64,000 nt of DNA, taken from positions 150,853 to 214,852 of the forward strand of contig NZ_JAQSDA010000009.1 of assembly GCF_029945685.1 (NCBI RefSeq). The letters run 5' to 3'. Below are positions 41,181 through 50,294 of the stretch, one piece after another (the stretch's first letter is position 1; every line of letters starts with the position of its first letter). The position numbers were made by a program, and so were the translations under genes. The stretch is from Polaromonas sp. (GTDB taxonomy: Bacteria > Pseudomonadota > Gammaproteobacteria > Burkholderiales > Burkholderiaceae_C). Under the pieces are notes generated by a model, which was not told where the DNA came from, did no database searches, and was given only the letters and a program-made list of their open reading frames with translations.

Positions 41181-42824
41181 ATGAACTCCCTCGCGCCTTC
41201 GCCCGTGATCCCTGAGCCCCGGGGCGGGGCGCGTATTGTCCTGGCCACGCTCAACGCCAAATACATCCATGCCTCGCTGGGCCTGCGCTACCTGCTGGCG
41301 AACATGGACAGGCATGGCGGCGCGGGCCTGCGCGCGCAGACACAGCTGCGCGAGTTTGTCATTGGCCAGCCCGCCACCCGCATGGTGGAAGACCTGCTGG
41401 CGCTGCAGCCCGAAGTCATCGGCCTCGGCGTGTACATCTGGAACGTGGTGGAAACCACGCAACTGGTGCGCCTGCTGAAAACCTTGCGGCCCGACATCAA
41501 GATTGTGCTGGGCGGACCCGAGGTCAGCCATGAGGTCGGGGAGCAGGAAATCTGCCGCCTGGCCGACCATGTCATCACCGGCTGGGGCGATGTGAGTTTT
41601 CCCAAGCTTTGCCGCGCGCTGCTTAAATTACCGGGTGGGGGCCCGCAGCCGCTGATGAAAGTCATTGCCGGCGAGCAGCCGCCGCTTGATGATCTGGCGC
41701 TGCCCTACCAGGACTACACGGCCGAAGACCTGGCGCAGCGCCTGCTCTATGTAGAGGCCTCGCGCGGCTGCCCGTTCAAGTGCGAATTCTGTCTGAGTTC
41801 GCTCGACAAGACCGCCTGGGCTTTCGACCTGGACAGCTTCATGGCGGAGATGGAGGCGCTGTACCGGCGCGGCGCGCGCAACTTCAAGTTTGTGGACCGC
41901 ACCTTCAACCTGAAGATCGACAACTCGGTGCGCATCCTGCAGTTTTTCCTGGACCGCATCGCCGAGGCACCCGATGTGTTTGTGCATTTCGAAGTCGTGC
42001 CCGACAGCCTGCCGGACCGCCTGAAAGAGCTGATTGCGCAGTTTCCCGAGGGCGCGCTGCAGTTCGAGGTCGGCATCCAGAGCTTCAACCCCGAGGTGCA
42101 GCAACGCATCTCGCGCAAGCAGGACAACCTGAAAACCGCCGAGAACCTGCGCTGGCTGGTCACGCAAAGCCGCGCCCATGTGCATGCCGACCTGATCTTC
42201 GGCTTGCCCGGCGAGACGCTTCAGAGTTTTGCCGAGGGCTTCGATCGCCTGCACGCCCTCGCGCCGCACGAGATCCAGTTCGGTGTGCTCAAGCGCCTGC
42301 GCGGCACACCGATCACGCGGCACACGGCGCAATTTGCGATGGCCTACGACCCGCACACGCCCTACACCATCCTGCAGAACTCGACAGTGGATTTTGCGAC
42401 CATGCAACGCATCAAGCGCTTTGCGCGTTACTGGGACATGGTCGCCAACTCGGGCCGGTTTGCCTTGAGCCTCGATCTGCTGCTTGCGCCCGGCTCGGCC
42501 TTCGGGCATTTCCTGGCCTTCAGCGACTGGCTCTGGCAGACCACCGGCAAGACGCACGAATTTGCGCTGGAGAAACTGGTGGACCTGCTGTTTGCGCATT
42601 TGACGCAGGTGCGTGGACTCGATGAACAAGCCGTGCGTGACGCCTTGCTGGTCGACTACCAGGCGAGCGGCGCCCGGGCCCGGCCGCGCTGCCTGGCGGA
42701 TTTGCTCAGCGGTGCGCAGAAGCCGGAGGCATCCGACAAGCGCTTGACCGGGCGGCAAAACCGCCACCTGAGCCAGCAGAAAAACCTGCGCGAAGACATT
42801 CGCCAGGCCGCTGCGGCTGCCTGA
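41181..42824 (+). CDS. B12-binding radical SAM protein (DUF4080-type)
   Basis: From the ATG at 41181 the protein has 547 residues. An N-terminal B12-binding-like domain (to about residue 150, with VIGLGVYIWNVV and VLGGPEVSHEV) is followed by the radical SAM cluster motif CPFKCEFC (Cys197, Cys201, Cys204) and a C-terminal DUF4080-like part. The reaction is not known. The last ~30 residues are Lys/Arg/Gln-rich. Confidence 0.85.
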   Translation: MNSLAPSPVIPEPRGGARIVLATLNAKYIHASLGLRYLLANMDRHGGAGLRAQTQLREFVIGQPATRMVEDLLALQPEVIGLGVYIWNVVETTQLVRLLKTLRPDIKIVLGGPEVSHEVGEQEICRLADHVITGWGDVSFPKLCRALLKLPGGGPQPLMKVIAGEQPPLDDLALPYQDYTAEDLAQRLLYVEASRGCPFKCEFCLSSLDKTAWAFDLDSFMAEMEALYRRGARNFKFVDRTFNLKIDNSVRILQFFLDRIAEAPDVFVHFEVVPDSLPDRLKELIAQFPEGALQFEVGIQSFNPEVQQRISRKQDNLKTAENLRWLVTQSRAHVHADLIFGLPGETLQSFAEGFDRLHALAPHEIQFGVLKRLRGTPITRHTAQFAMAYDPHTPYTILQNSTVDFATMQRIKRFARYWDMVANSGRFALSLDLLLAPGSAFGHFLAFSDWLWQTTGKTHEFALEKLVDLLFAHLTQVRGLDEQAVRDALLVDYQASGARARPRCLADLLSGAQKPEASDKRLTGRQNRHLSQQKNLREDIRQAAAAA

Positions 42825-42847
42825 ACGGCAAGCGGCACAATACGGCC

Positions 42848-43654
42848 ATGACAACCCCCAGCCTGCATAGCCACTTTTGGGCCGATCTCAAAAGCCCCGA
42901 CTTTGCCCGGCTGGACCTGGCGCGCACCCTTGCCGTGTTGCCGGTGGCCGCCATAGAGCAGCATGGTCCGCACCTGCCGCTCAGCGTGGACACCGACCTG
43001 GTCAACGGTGTGCTTGCGCATTGCTTGCCGCACTTGAACCAAAGCGGCGCCGTGCTCTTCCTGCCGACCCAGACCGTGGGCCGCAGCATCGAACACATTG
43101 CCTTTCCCGGCACCTTGACCCTGGGCGCGGCCACCCTGATCCAGAGCTGGATCGACCTGGGTGAGTCGGTCGCGCGCACCGGCATCAAAAAGCTGGTGTT
43201 TCTCAATGCCCATGGCGGCAATGTCTCCACGCTGGACATCGTCGGCCGGGAGCTGCGAGCGCGTTTCGGCATGACGGTGTTCACCGTCAACACCTTCAGC
43301 CTGCCGCTGCCGGCTGCCGTGAAGCAGCTGTTCGGCCCCGGCGAAGAACGTTTTGGCGTGCATGGCGGCGACGTGGAAACTTCCATGATGCTGGCCTTGC
43401 ATCCGCACAAGGTGGACATGGCGCTGGCGCAGAACTTTCACTCCAGCAGCCAGGACCGGGCGCGGCAACACGCCATCCTCGGCAACGGCAGCAGCGCCAA
43501 ACTGGCCTGGGCCGCGCAGGACCTGAACCTGCAGGGCGCGGCTGGCAATGCTGCGGCCGCCACGGCCGACAAAGGCCTGGCGGTGTTGCAAGCCAGCGGC
43601 GCGGCGCTGGCGGGCCTGCTGGGCGAGATCGGCCAGCTCCCGCCGCTGGCCTGA
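42848..43654 (+). CDS. Creatininase-family amidohydrolase
   Basis: The 268-residue protein has the family metal motifs: AAIEQHGPHLPLSVDTDL (Glu, His, Asp ligands), LNAHGGN and VHGGDVETSMMLAL. Members act on cyclic amides such as creatinine or on formamides in cofactor synthesis; the substrate cannot be assigned. It starts 23 bases after the radical SAM gene, so the two may share a transcript and a pathway. Confidence 0.9.
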   Translation: MTTPSLHSHFWADLKSPDFARLDLARTLAVLPVAAIEQHGPHLPLSVDTDLVNGVLAHCLPHLNQSGAVLFLPTQTVGRSIEHIAFPGTLTLGAATLIQSWIDLGESVARTGIKKLVFLNAHGGNVSTLDIVGRELRARFGMTVFTVNTFSLPLPAAVKQLFGPGEERFGVHGGDVETSMMLALHPHKVDMALAQNFHSSSQDRARQHAILGNGSSAKLAWAAQDLNLQGAAGNAAAATADKGLAVLQASGAALAGLLGEIGQLPPLA

Positions 43655-43780
43655 ATCGCCGCCCCGCCGCCCTGACAAAAACTGGGGACTTCAGCTGACA
43701 GAACACAGCAGCGTGCGGGGACAACAATCAGCAGGATGCGCGTCCCCATGCGCCCCCCCATCACCCACCAAGGATTGACC

Positions 43781-45133
43781 ATGCCAGCCTCGCCTGTTTC
43801 CCGCCCTGCCGCCCTTGTTTCCCGTTTCGTGCTGGTGCCGCTGTGCGCAGCGTTGGTGCTGGGCCTGAGCGGCTGTGGCGACACGACCAAGCTGCCGGCC
43901 GGCGCCGATATGGGCGTCACACCCACGCTGTCCCAGCCGGTCAGGTCGCTGATCCCCACCGTCAACATTGCCCCGGCACAGGGCTGGCCGGCAGGCGTGA
44001 TGCCGCAGCCCATGGCCGGCACCACGGTGACAGCCCTGGCCACCGGCCTGGACCATCCGCGCTGGATCTACACCCTGCCCAACGGTGACGTGCTGGTCGC
44101 CGAGAGCAACAAGCCGCCCCGGCCCGACGCCGGCTTCAGCATCAAGGGCTGGATCATGGGAGTGGTCATGAAGCGTGCCGGTGCCGGCGTGCCGAGTGCC
44201 AACCGCATCACACTGCTGCGCGATGTGGACGGCGACGGCAAGGCCGAAACCCGCACGGTGTTTTTGCAGGGTCTGAACTCGCCGTTTGGCATGGCGCTGG
44301 TCGGCAAGGAACTGTTCATTGCCAACGCCGACGCACTGGTCAAGGTGCCTTATGAAGAGGGCCAGACCGCCATCACGGCCACGCCGGTCAAGGTGGTGGA
44401 CCTGCCGGCCGGCCTGAACCATCACTGGACCAAAAATGTCATCGCCAGCCGCGACGGCAGCAAGCTCTACGTCACCGTCGGCTCGAACAGCAACGTCGGT
44501 GAAAACGGCATGGACATCGAGACCGACCGCGCGGCCATCCACGAGGTCGACCCCAAGACCAACACGCGCCGCCTGTTTGCCTCGGGCCTGCGCAACCCCA
44601 ACGGCATGGGCTGGGCGCCCGACGGCACACTCTGGACCGTGGTCAACGAGCGTGACGAGATCGGCAGCGACCTGGTGCCCGACTACCTGACCTCGGTGAA
44701 GGACGGCGCCTTTTATGGCTGGCCCTACAGCTACTACGGGCAGACGGTGGATGTGCGGGTGACGCCACAGCGGCCGGACCTGGTGGCCAGGGCGATAGCA
44801 CCCGATTACGCGCTGGGCTCGCATGTGGCGCCGCTGGGCATGGTGTTTGCCGAAGGCAACACGCTGCCCACCGCGCTGGCCAGCGGTGTATTCGTCGGCG
44901 AACACGGCTCCTGGAACCGCAAGCCGCTGAGCGGCTACAAGGTGGTGTTTGTGCCCTTCATCGGCAGCAAACCCTCTGACAAACCCATCGATGTATTGAC
45001 CGGCTTTGTCAGCCCCGACGGCAAGGCCTGGGGCCGGCCGGTCGGTGTCGCCCTCGACAAACGCGGCGCGCTGCTGGTGGCCGACGACGTGGGCAATGTC
45101 ATCTGGCGCGTGGCCGGTACAACGCCGCGCTAG
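43781..45133 (+). CDS. Sorbosone dehydrogenase-like PQQ beta-propeller lipoprotein
   Basis: The 450-residue product from 43781 (AAGGATTG upstream) has a lipobox (LGLSGC) and a six-bladed beta-propeller of the glucose/sorbosone dehydrogenase type. Markers are [39 protein letters not shown] and [16 protein letters not shown]. It may oxidise an aldose or polyol with PQQ in the periplasm. No PQQ genes are visible here. Confidence 0.88.
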   Translation: MPASPVSRPAALVSRFVLVPLCAALVLGLSGCGDTTKLPAGADMGVTPTLSQPVRSLIPTVNIAPAQGWPAGVMPQPMAGTTVTALATGLDHPRWIYTLPNGDVLVAESNKPPRPDAGFSIKGWIMGVVMKRAGAGVPSANRITLLRDVDGDGKAETRTVFLQGLNSPFGMALVGKELFIANADALVKVPYEEGQTAITATPVKVVDLPAGLNHHWTKNVIASRDGSKLYVTVGSNSNVGENGMDIETDRAAIHEVDPKTNTRRLFASGLRNPNGMGWAPDGTLWTVVNERDEIGSDLVPDYLTSVKDGAFYGWPYSYYGQTVDVRVTPQRPDLVARAIAPDYALGSHVAPLGMVFAEGNTLPTALASGVFVGEHGSWNRKPLSGYKVVFVPFIGSKPSDKPIDVLTGFVSPDGKAWGRPVGVALDKRGALLVADDVGNVIWRVAGTTPR

Positions 45134-45145
45134 GGCCGGTCAGTC

Positions 45146-45481
45146 ATGGATGCGGTTTGCATGGTGATGACGGCCGTGGGCAGCGAGGCCGCGGCGGAAA
45201 TGCTGGCGCAGCAACTGGTGGAAGCCCGCCTGGCCGCCTGTGTGCAGGTGATGCCGGTGAAAAGTTTTTATGTCTGGCAGGGCAAGAGCCGGAAAGAGGC
45301 TGAATTCCTGCTGCTGATCAAGACCCGCGCGGCCTTGTACGCGCAGGTGGAGGCCTTCATCATTACCCGGCACCCGTATGAAACGCCGGAGATCCTGCAG
45401 GTGCCGGTGAGCGCGGGCGCAAACGCCTACCTGCAATGGCTGGGGGCTGCCACGCTGGGAGCAGGCGACCAGGCCTTATGA
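45146..45481 (+). CDS. cutA: CutA1 divalent-ion tolerance protein
   Basis: The 111-residue trimeric signalling-type protein has the CutA core: LVEARLAACVQVMPVKSFYVW and EFLLLIKTRAALYAQVEAFI, with HPYETPEI before the last strand. It ends overlapping the convergent phosphatase gene by six bases. Its exact role is unclear despite the name. Confidence 0.93.
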   Translation: MDAVCMVMTAVGSEAAAEMLAQQLVEARLAACVQVMPVKSFYVWQGKSRKEAEFLLLIKTRAALYAQVEAFIITRHPYETPEILQVPVSAGANAYLQWLGAATLGAGDQAL

Positions 45482-46144
45482 GTAGGTGATCCAGTCCGCG
45501 TGTTCGGGCGCATCCAGGTGCGGCAGCGTGTTGTAGGTGACCAGCATGTGGCGTTTGGGCGTGAAGGCAAACTCGGTCAGCGAGCAATTGCGGATGCGCA
45601 GGTTGAGGTCGATGGTGGCCTCGGGGCTGGTGCCCAGCACATGGCCGACGGCGGTGGCAATCGGGCCACCGCTGGAGACCAGCAGCACGTTGCCGCTGTA
45701 GCTGCTCTTGACGTGGTCCAGCACCCCGGTGATGCCCGCCACAAAATCGGTGTAACTGGGCATGCCGCGCGGGCTGACCACGCCGGCCATCCACTGCGCC
45801 AGTCCGTCCTTGAGCAGGCGGAAGTGGCCGCGGACCATTTCGGGCGAGGTCGGCTTTTCTAGTTGGGCCGGATGGATGGCCGCGATCACCGCCTCCGCGT
45901 CGTATTCATTGAGCCCGACCTGCCGCGATGCATCAAGCGCCATGCCCATGCCCTCGCAGATGCCGGCAAAGGTCTGGATCTGGCGGTTCAGCGTGCCGGT
46001 CAGCGCCGCGTCGAAGGTGAGGCCCTTGTACTTGAAGTATTCCCCCAGACGCACGCTCTGCCTGTGCCCCATGCTGCTCAGCACATCGTAGTTGTCAGCG
46101 CCAAACGAGGCCTGGCCGTGGCGCACGAGGTAAAGGGTTCCCAT
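45476..46144 (-). CDS. Histidine phosphatase family protein
   Basis: The 222-residue protein has the phosphohistidine motif LVRHGQASFG at its N-terminus and a later conserved His in VLLVSSGGPIATAVG-like sequence, here with Ser-Gly-Gly in place of the usual SHGG. That second His is therefore not visible and activity may be altered. The substrate is unknown. The ATG at 46144 places the RHG motif in the normal position. Confidence 0.85.
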   Translation of the reverse strand: MGTLYLVRHGQASFGADNYDVLSSMGHRQSVRLGEYFKYKGLTFDAALTGTLNRQIQTFAGICEGMGMALDASRQVGLNEYDAEAVIAAIHPAQLEKPTSPEMVRGHFRLLKDGLAQWMAGVVSPRGMPSYTDFVAGITGVLDHVKSSYSGNVLLVSSGGPIATAVGHVLGTSPEATIDLNLRIRNCSLTEFAFTPKRHMLVTYNTLPHLDAPEHADWITYS

Positions 46145-46211
46145 GGCCAAATTGTGGCGCGTGCCGCAGGTGCGCCTAGTCACGCGTGTGACCGAGCGTC
46201 GCAAAAACCAG

Positions 46212-46300
46212 TCAAGCAGGGGCCGCGGATCTGGCTTTGCCAGTCCGCAGGCGCAGCGCCCGGGGGCAGCGCACTATGCGAAGCGAGAAGCGTGGGGGCC
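46212..46300. repeat. ~90-bp G+C-rich interspersed repeat, copy 3
   Basis: It starts TCAAGCAGGGGCCGCGGAT and ends AAGCGTGGGGGCC. Unlike the other copies it reaches 27 bases into the preceding gene, so the dehydratase's last eight residues (GPHASRFA) are encoded by repeat sequence. Confidence 0.9.
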
Positions 46301-47296
46301 CAATACCTTGGCGACAGTGGCGCTGTCCACATTGCCACCGCACAGCGTGGTGCCCACCACCCGCCCCTTGAGTTGCGCGCGTTCCTGCATGGCGGCCGCA
46401 AAACTCGCAGCCCCGGCGCCTTCGGCCATGTTGTGGGTGTCGGCGTACAAGTTGCGCATGGCCTGCGCGACTTCGTCGTCGCTGACCTTCACGATGTGGT
46501 CCAGATGCGGCAGCAGGATGTCGAGCGCGGCCGGGTCCGCGATGCGGCAGGCCATGCCGTCGGCCAGTTGGGTGCTGACCGGCGCTTCGACCACGTGGCC
46601 GGCGGCCAGCGAGTCGGCGTAGGTCGTGGCATGGGCACTGACAACACCCACGATACGCAATTTTCGGCCCAGGGCGAGTTTGGCGGCAATCGCCGAACAC
46701 GCGCCCGAGCCCTGGCCGATCGGCACATAGACCACATCGAGCTGCGGCACGGCCAGCATGAACTCCCACCAGTAGGTACTCACGCCGCTGAGCAGGTCGG
46801 CATGGAAACTCGGCACCATGTGGGCGCCGCGTTCAGCCGCCAGGCGCATCGCGTATTCGCGGCTTTCCTGGAAGTCTTCGCCGTGTTCGATCAGGGTGAC
46901 GCCGAGCGCGCGCATGGCGGCATTTTTCTCCAGCGAATTGCCGCGCGGAACCACGATGGTGCAGGCCACGCCATGCGCGCGCGCCGCCCAGCCGATGCTC
47001 TGGCCGTGGTTGCCGCGCGTCGCGCTGATCACCTCAGCGGGCAGTTCCCCGCGCTGTTTCAGCGCCTCAAAGTAAGTCAGCCCGCCGCGTATCTTGAAAG
47101 CGCCGACCGGTGTGTGGTTCTCGTGTTTGATCCAGCAGTCGGTGCCCAGGCGCTGGCTCGACAGACCCCAGCGGTACTGCGGCGTGGCCTGGAACTCGCG
47201 GTACACGACCCGGGCCGCGTGTTCGATGGCCTGCAGGTCGGGCAGGCCGGTGATGGAGCGGTTGGCGGGCGGGGTCAGCGCTTGCGTTCGGTACAT
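46274..47296 (-). CDS. PLP-dependent threonine/serine dehydratase
   Basis: The 340-residue enzyme has the PLP lysine in HTPVGAFKIRGG (about Lys68) and the cofactor phosphate loop GQGSGACSAIAAKLALG. It lacks the C-terminal ACT domain of biosynthetic IlvA, so it is of the catabolic type. It would deaminate Thr, Ser or a related hydroxyamino acid to a keto acid. It is the last gene of the ten-gene operon (0 bases from the VOC gene). The C-terminus is supplied by an interspersed repeat. Confidence 0.85.
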   Translation of the reverse strand: MYRTQALTPPANRSITGLPDLQAIEHAARVVYREFQATPQYRWGLSSQRLGTDCWIKHENHTPVGAFKIRGGLTYFEALKQRGELPAEVISATRGNHGQSIGWAARAHGVACTIVVPRGNSLEKNAAMRALGVTLIEHGEDFQESREYAMRLAAERGAHMVPSFHADLLSGVSTYWWEFMLAVPQLDVVYVPIGQGSGACSAIAAKLALGRKLRIVGVVSAHATTYADSLAAGHVVEAPVSTQLADGMACRIADPAALDILLPHLDHIVKVSDDEVAQAMRNLYADTHNMAEGAGAASFAAAMQERAQLKGRVVGTTLCGGNVDSATVAKVLGPHASRFA

Positions 47297-48010
47297 TCAG
47301 ATTCCTTTGGATTCCAGCGTGACCGGGCCGCGCGGCGTCTGTAGCGTGGCGTGAAGACTGGGCGGGCCCGGGGTCACGCCCACACCGGTCAGGCCGATCG
47401 CGGCATATGCAGCCTGAAGCTGTTCCGGCCGTGGGTGGCGGACCTGCAGCGCCTGCAGTGTCACGCCCGAAGCAGGCATTGCATCCAGTGGATGCGTCGC
47501 CTGCGCCGGGTCCTCTCCGGCCTCGCCCCACTGGATCAGCGTCGGCAAGGTGCCGTAGAACAACCGCTGGCCGTCGTCGCGCACGGTGATGCGCCAGCTC
47601 AGCAGGCCGGTGGCGGTCTGGCGCGAGGCTTCCACGACGCTGCCGCGGTCCAGGCCCTGTGTGGCCAGTGCCTTGACGGCCGAGACCACGCCCGGAACGC
47701 TGGCGACAAAATGCACCAGTTGCGGGCCTTCACTGGCCACACGCGCCTGCAGTTCGCGGTCGTCCATGTCGAACCAGCGCTGCCTGCCGGCCGCCCGCAG
47801 TGGCGCGACGCCGGGCTGGATCGCAATGATCTCGAAGTAGGCGCGCGGGAAGGCCGTGCCGGCCACGCTGAACAGGCGGTTGTGTGTGCCCATCAGCGGA
47901 TGTTCGCCGCCGGGCCCCGGTGTGATGCCCAGTGTTTGCTCGCACCAGGCCACGCCCTGGGCCAGGCTGGCGGCCACGACAACCAGGTGATCGACCTGGG
48001 CGCGGCTCAC
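47297..48010 (-). CDS. VOC-fold (glyoxalase-like) protein
   Basis: From the GTG at 48010, which overlaps the PhzF-type stop as GTGA, the 237-residue protein starts VSRAQVDHLVVVAASLAQGV. This is the glyoxalase-like domain start with its metal-binding His. A later conserved region reads FEIIAIQPGVAPL. Members may be dioxygenases, isomerases or binding proteins; nothing further can be read. It is embedded in the operon. Confidence 0.75.
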   Translation of the reverse strand: MSRAQVDHLVVVAASLAQGVAWCEQTLGITPGPGGEHPLMGTHNRLFSVAGTAFPRAYFEIIAIQPGVAPLRAAGRQRWFDMDDRELQARVASEGPQLVHFVASVPGVVSAVKALATQGLDRGSVVEASRQTATGLLSWRITVRDDGQRLFYGTLPTLIQWGEAGEDPAQATHPLDAMPASGVTLQALQVRHPRPEQLQAAYAAIGLTGVGVTPGPPSLHATLQTPRGPVTLESKGI

Positions 48011-48990
48011 AGCGTCACCGTGCCGTTGATGCAGGTGACCGATGGGCCGCCGACCCAGACCTGTCCTGAGCCTGTCGAAGTGGCCTGCGCAGAGCCCGAC
48101 ATGTCCGTCTCGCGTGTCAGGTAGACGCGGCCGGCGCGGCCCAGGCAAGTGCCCTGGGCGGCCACGTAACGCTCGGGCGCGTGACCTTCGGCAATCAGCC
48201 ATTGCGCCAGACTGGCGTTCAGGCTGCCGGTGACCGGGTCTTCCTCGATACCGATGGGTGCTGCAAAACCCCGCACCTCAAAGTCTGCCGTTGCCGATTC
48301 TGCCGCGCTGGCGGGCATGCTGCCGGCGAAAGCGCGAGCCTCGCGGTTGGCGCGCGCTATTAAAACAGGAGCTGTCCGCGCAGGATGGGGGCCGATTACC
48401 CCCACTTTGAGGCCATGTTTCTTGAGGGTAACGTGATCCGGCGCCAGCTGCAGCACGGTGTCCGCGCTGTCCAGCAACAGGCCCAGCCAGACCGGTCCGT
48501 TGTCGAGCAGCTGCGCGGCCAGGATGTGTTGCGCTTTCAGGCCGAGGGCGGCGGCCACCTGCGCCAGTACCGCCGGGCTGGGCGCCGAGCGCTGCAGGGG
48601 CGGTGCGGCAAAAGCCAGCCGGTCCCCGTCCTGCCCTGAGCCTGTCGAAGGGTCGCGCCGGATGTTCACCAGGCCGACCTGGCATTCCTGCACGATGAAG
48701 TCCTGACGCCTGGGCGTGCCGCCGGCCTGCAGCCAGGCGTGGCAGCTGCCCAGCGTGGGATGGCCGGCAAAAGGCAGTTCGCCGCCCGGCGTGAAGATGC
48801 GCACCCGGTAGTCGGCCGCCGGATCGGTCGGTGGCAGCACAAAGGTGGTTTCCGAGAGGTTGGTCCAGCGCGCAAAACGCTGCATGGCTTCGTCGTCCAG
48901 CCCGCTGCCGTCCAGCACCACCGCCAGCGGGTTGCCGAAGTAGGGCAGGTCGGTGAAGACGTCGACTTGTTTGAAGGGCCTTGTTTTCAT
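48007..48990 (-). CDS. PhzF-family isomerase/epimerase
   Basis: The 327-residue protein has the PhzF fold: FKQVDVFTDLPYFGNPLAVV and NLSETTFVLPP with the catalytic-type Glu47, then GHPTLGSCHAW and a C-terminal GIEEDPVTGSLNASLAQWL. It would be an isomerase or racemase acting on a small amino-acid-derived substrate; phenazine genes are absent. Two copies of an interspersed repeat add the same peptide STGSGQ (about residues 119-124 and near the C-terminus), probably in surface loops, and a 17-bp element lies between them. Confidence 0.88.
   Translation of the reverse strand: MKTRPFKQVDVFTDLPYFGNPLAVVLDGSGLDDEAMQRFARWTNLSETTFVLPPTDPAADYRVRIFTPGGELPFAGHPTLGSCHAWLQAGGTPRRQDFIVQECQVGLVNIRRDPSTGSGQDGDRLAFAAPPLQRSAPSPAVLAQVAAALGLKAQHILAAQLLDNGPVWLGLLLDSADTVLQLAPDHVTLKKHGLKVGVIGPHPARTAPVLIARANREARAFAGSMPASAAESATADFEVRGFAAPIGIEEDPVTGSLNASLAQWLIAEGHAPERYVAAQGTCLGRAGRVYLTRETDMSGSAQATSTGSGQVWVGGPSVTCINGTVTL
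48065..48080. repeat. CCTGAGCCTGTCGAAG repeat, copy 2
   Basis: It encodes STGSGQ in frame near the C-terminus of the PhzF-type protein. Confidence 0.75.
48356..48372. repeat. 17-bp element, copy 8, inside the PhzF-type gene
   Basis: GCTATTAAAACAGGAGC; on the minus strand it encodes part of APVLIARA. Confidence 0.6.
48634..48652. repeat. CCCTGAGCCTGTCGAAGGG repeat, copy 3
   Basis: It encodes STGSGQ in frame (RDPSTGSGQDG) in the middle of the PhzF-type protein. Confidence 0.75.
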
Positions 48991-49031
48991 GGTGCGGAAT
49001 CAGAAGGTGAAAGGGAGAAAGTTGGCGATTG

Positions 49032-49652
49032 TCAGGACAGCGCGAGGTCCAGCACACCCTTGCTGGCCTGCCGGGCGCACAGGCTGTCGTACCAGCGTTC
49101 GAGGTGGGGCCGGCTCTGGCGCGGCTGTGGCAGGCCGAACCAGCGATGCACCTCGCAGGCCACGGGAATGTCGGCCATGGTGAAACGCTCGCCGACCATG
49201 AAGGGGCGTTGCGCGAGGTGGGCGTCCAGCATCGCCATCAACGCCTCAACTGCGGCATTGGACCCGTCAAGCAGCGCGGCATCGCGCTGCTCGGGCGGCG
49301 TGCGCACCAGCTGCCAGAAGCCCGGGCGGCTGGCCGGGTTCAGCGTGGTCTGCTGCCAGTCCATCCAGCGCTCGGCGTCAAAACGCTCGCGCAGGTCGGT
49401 CGGGTACATGTCACCGGCTGACTGCCGGGCACACAGGTAACGCACGATGACATTGGACTCCCAGAGCACAAAACCATCGTCCTCGATCACCGGCACCATT
49501 GAGTTGGGATTGAGCAGCATGTACTCGGGCGTCTTGACCAGGCCAAACAGGCCGCCCGCTTCCGTGCGCTGGAAATCCAGGCCCAGCTCCTGCGCTGTCC
49601 ACACCACTTTCTTGACGTTGATGGAGCTCATGCGCCCCCAGATCTTCAGCAT
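49032..49652 (-). CDS. Glutathione S-transferase family protein
   Basis: The 206-residue protein has a thioredoxin-like N-terminal domain (MSSINVKKVVWTAQELGLDF, NSMVPVIEDDGFVLWESNVI with the cis-Pro and Glu-Ser glutathione contacts) and a helical C-terminal domain with FMVGERFTMADIPVACEVHRW. It starts at residue 10 of the frame if MSSINVKK is the true start. It is probably soluble. The operon gap to PhzF is 41 bases, the largest in the cluster. Confidence 0.88.
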   Translation of the reverse strand: MLKIWGRMSSINVKKVVWTAQELGLDFQRTEAGGLFGLVKTPEYMLLNPNSMVPVIEDDGFVLWESNVIVRYLCARQSAGDMYPTDLRERFDAERWMDWQQTTLNPASRPGFWQLVRTPPEQRDAALLDGSNAAVEALMAMLDAHLAQRPFMVGERFTMADIPVACEVHRWFGLPQPRQSRPHLERWYDSLCARQASKGVLDLALS

Positions 49653-49655
49653 GGT

Positions 49656-50294
49656 TCAGACTCCTCTGGAAGGGCGGTCAAGCAACAACAGCCGCAGCGC
49701 AAGCCCTGCCATGACAAAAGCCATGAAACCGCGCTGGAATTTCGCGGCGCCGGGCGCCGCCTGCAGGCGGCGCCCGATCTGCCCGCTGAATGCGCCCAAC
49801 ACGGTGTTGAACACCAGTGCCGCCACCGACAGCGTGACGCCCAGCACCAGCAATTGCAGCGTGACCTGGCCGCGCGCCGGTTGCACGAAATGCGGCAGGA
49901 ACACCATGAAAAACAGCAGCGCCTTGGGATTGGCCAGGTTGTTCAGCAGCGCCATGCGCACGATGCGCGCAAAGCCGGCGGGCCGGGCCTCAGCGGCGCT
50001 ACGTGCACCGGCTGGGCGCAAGGCTTGCCAGGCGAGCCACAGCAAATACAGCGCGCCGGCATAACGCAGCACGTCAAATGAGGGCGGCCAGGCCGCCACC
50101 AGCGCAGTCACGCCGGTGGCGGCGCACAGCGTGTGGACCAGATCGGCCGCCGAGATGCCGACGGCTGCCGCAAAGCCGCCGCGCGCGCCGTGCACCAGGC
50201 CATGCGACAGCACAAAGGCCATGTTGGGGCCGGGCGACAGGAAAAGCGCCAGCACCGCCAACAAGAACAGCGACAGCGTGGCCGTGTCTATCAT
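49656..50294 (-). CDS. LysE/RhtB-family amino-acid exporter 1
   Basis: The 212-residue protein has six hydrophobic segments and the LysE signature LFLSPGPNMAFVLSHGLVHGAR in the first two helices. Members export amino acids such as Lys, Thr or homoserine lactone. It is coupled to the aminotransferase by a four-base overlap and is one of two LysE-type proteins in the same operon. Confidence 0.9.
   Translation of the reverse strand: MIDTATLSLFLLAVLALFLSPGPNMAFVLSHGLVHGARGGFAAAVGISAADLVHTLCAATGVTALVAAWPPSFDVLRYAGALYLLWLAWQALRPAGARSAAEARPAGFARIVRMALLNNLANPKALLFFMVFLPHFVQPARGQVTLQLLVLGVTLSVAALVFNTVLGAFSGQIGRRLQAAPGAAKFQRGFMAFVMAGLALRLLLLDRPSRGV

Noticed and set aside
42656..43678. Long minus-strand frame opposite the creatininase-family gene
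   Set aside because: The plus-strand gene has conserved metal motifs; the minus frame is Gln/His/Arg-rich shadow sequence.
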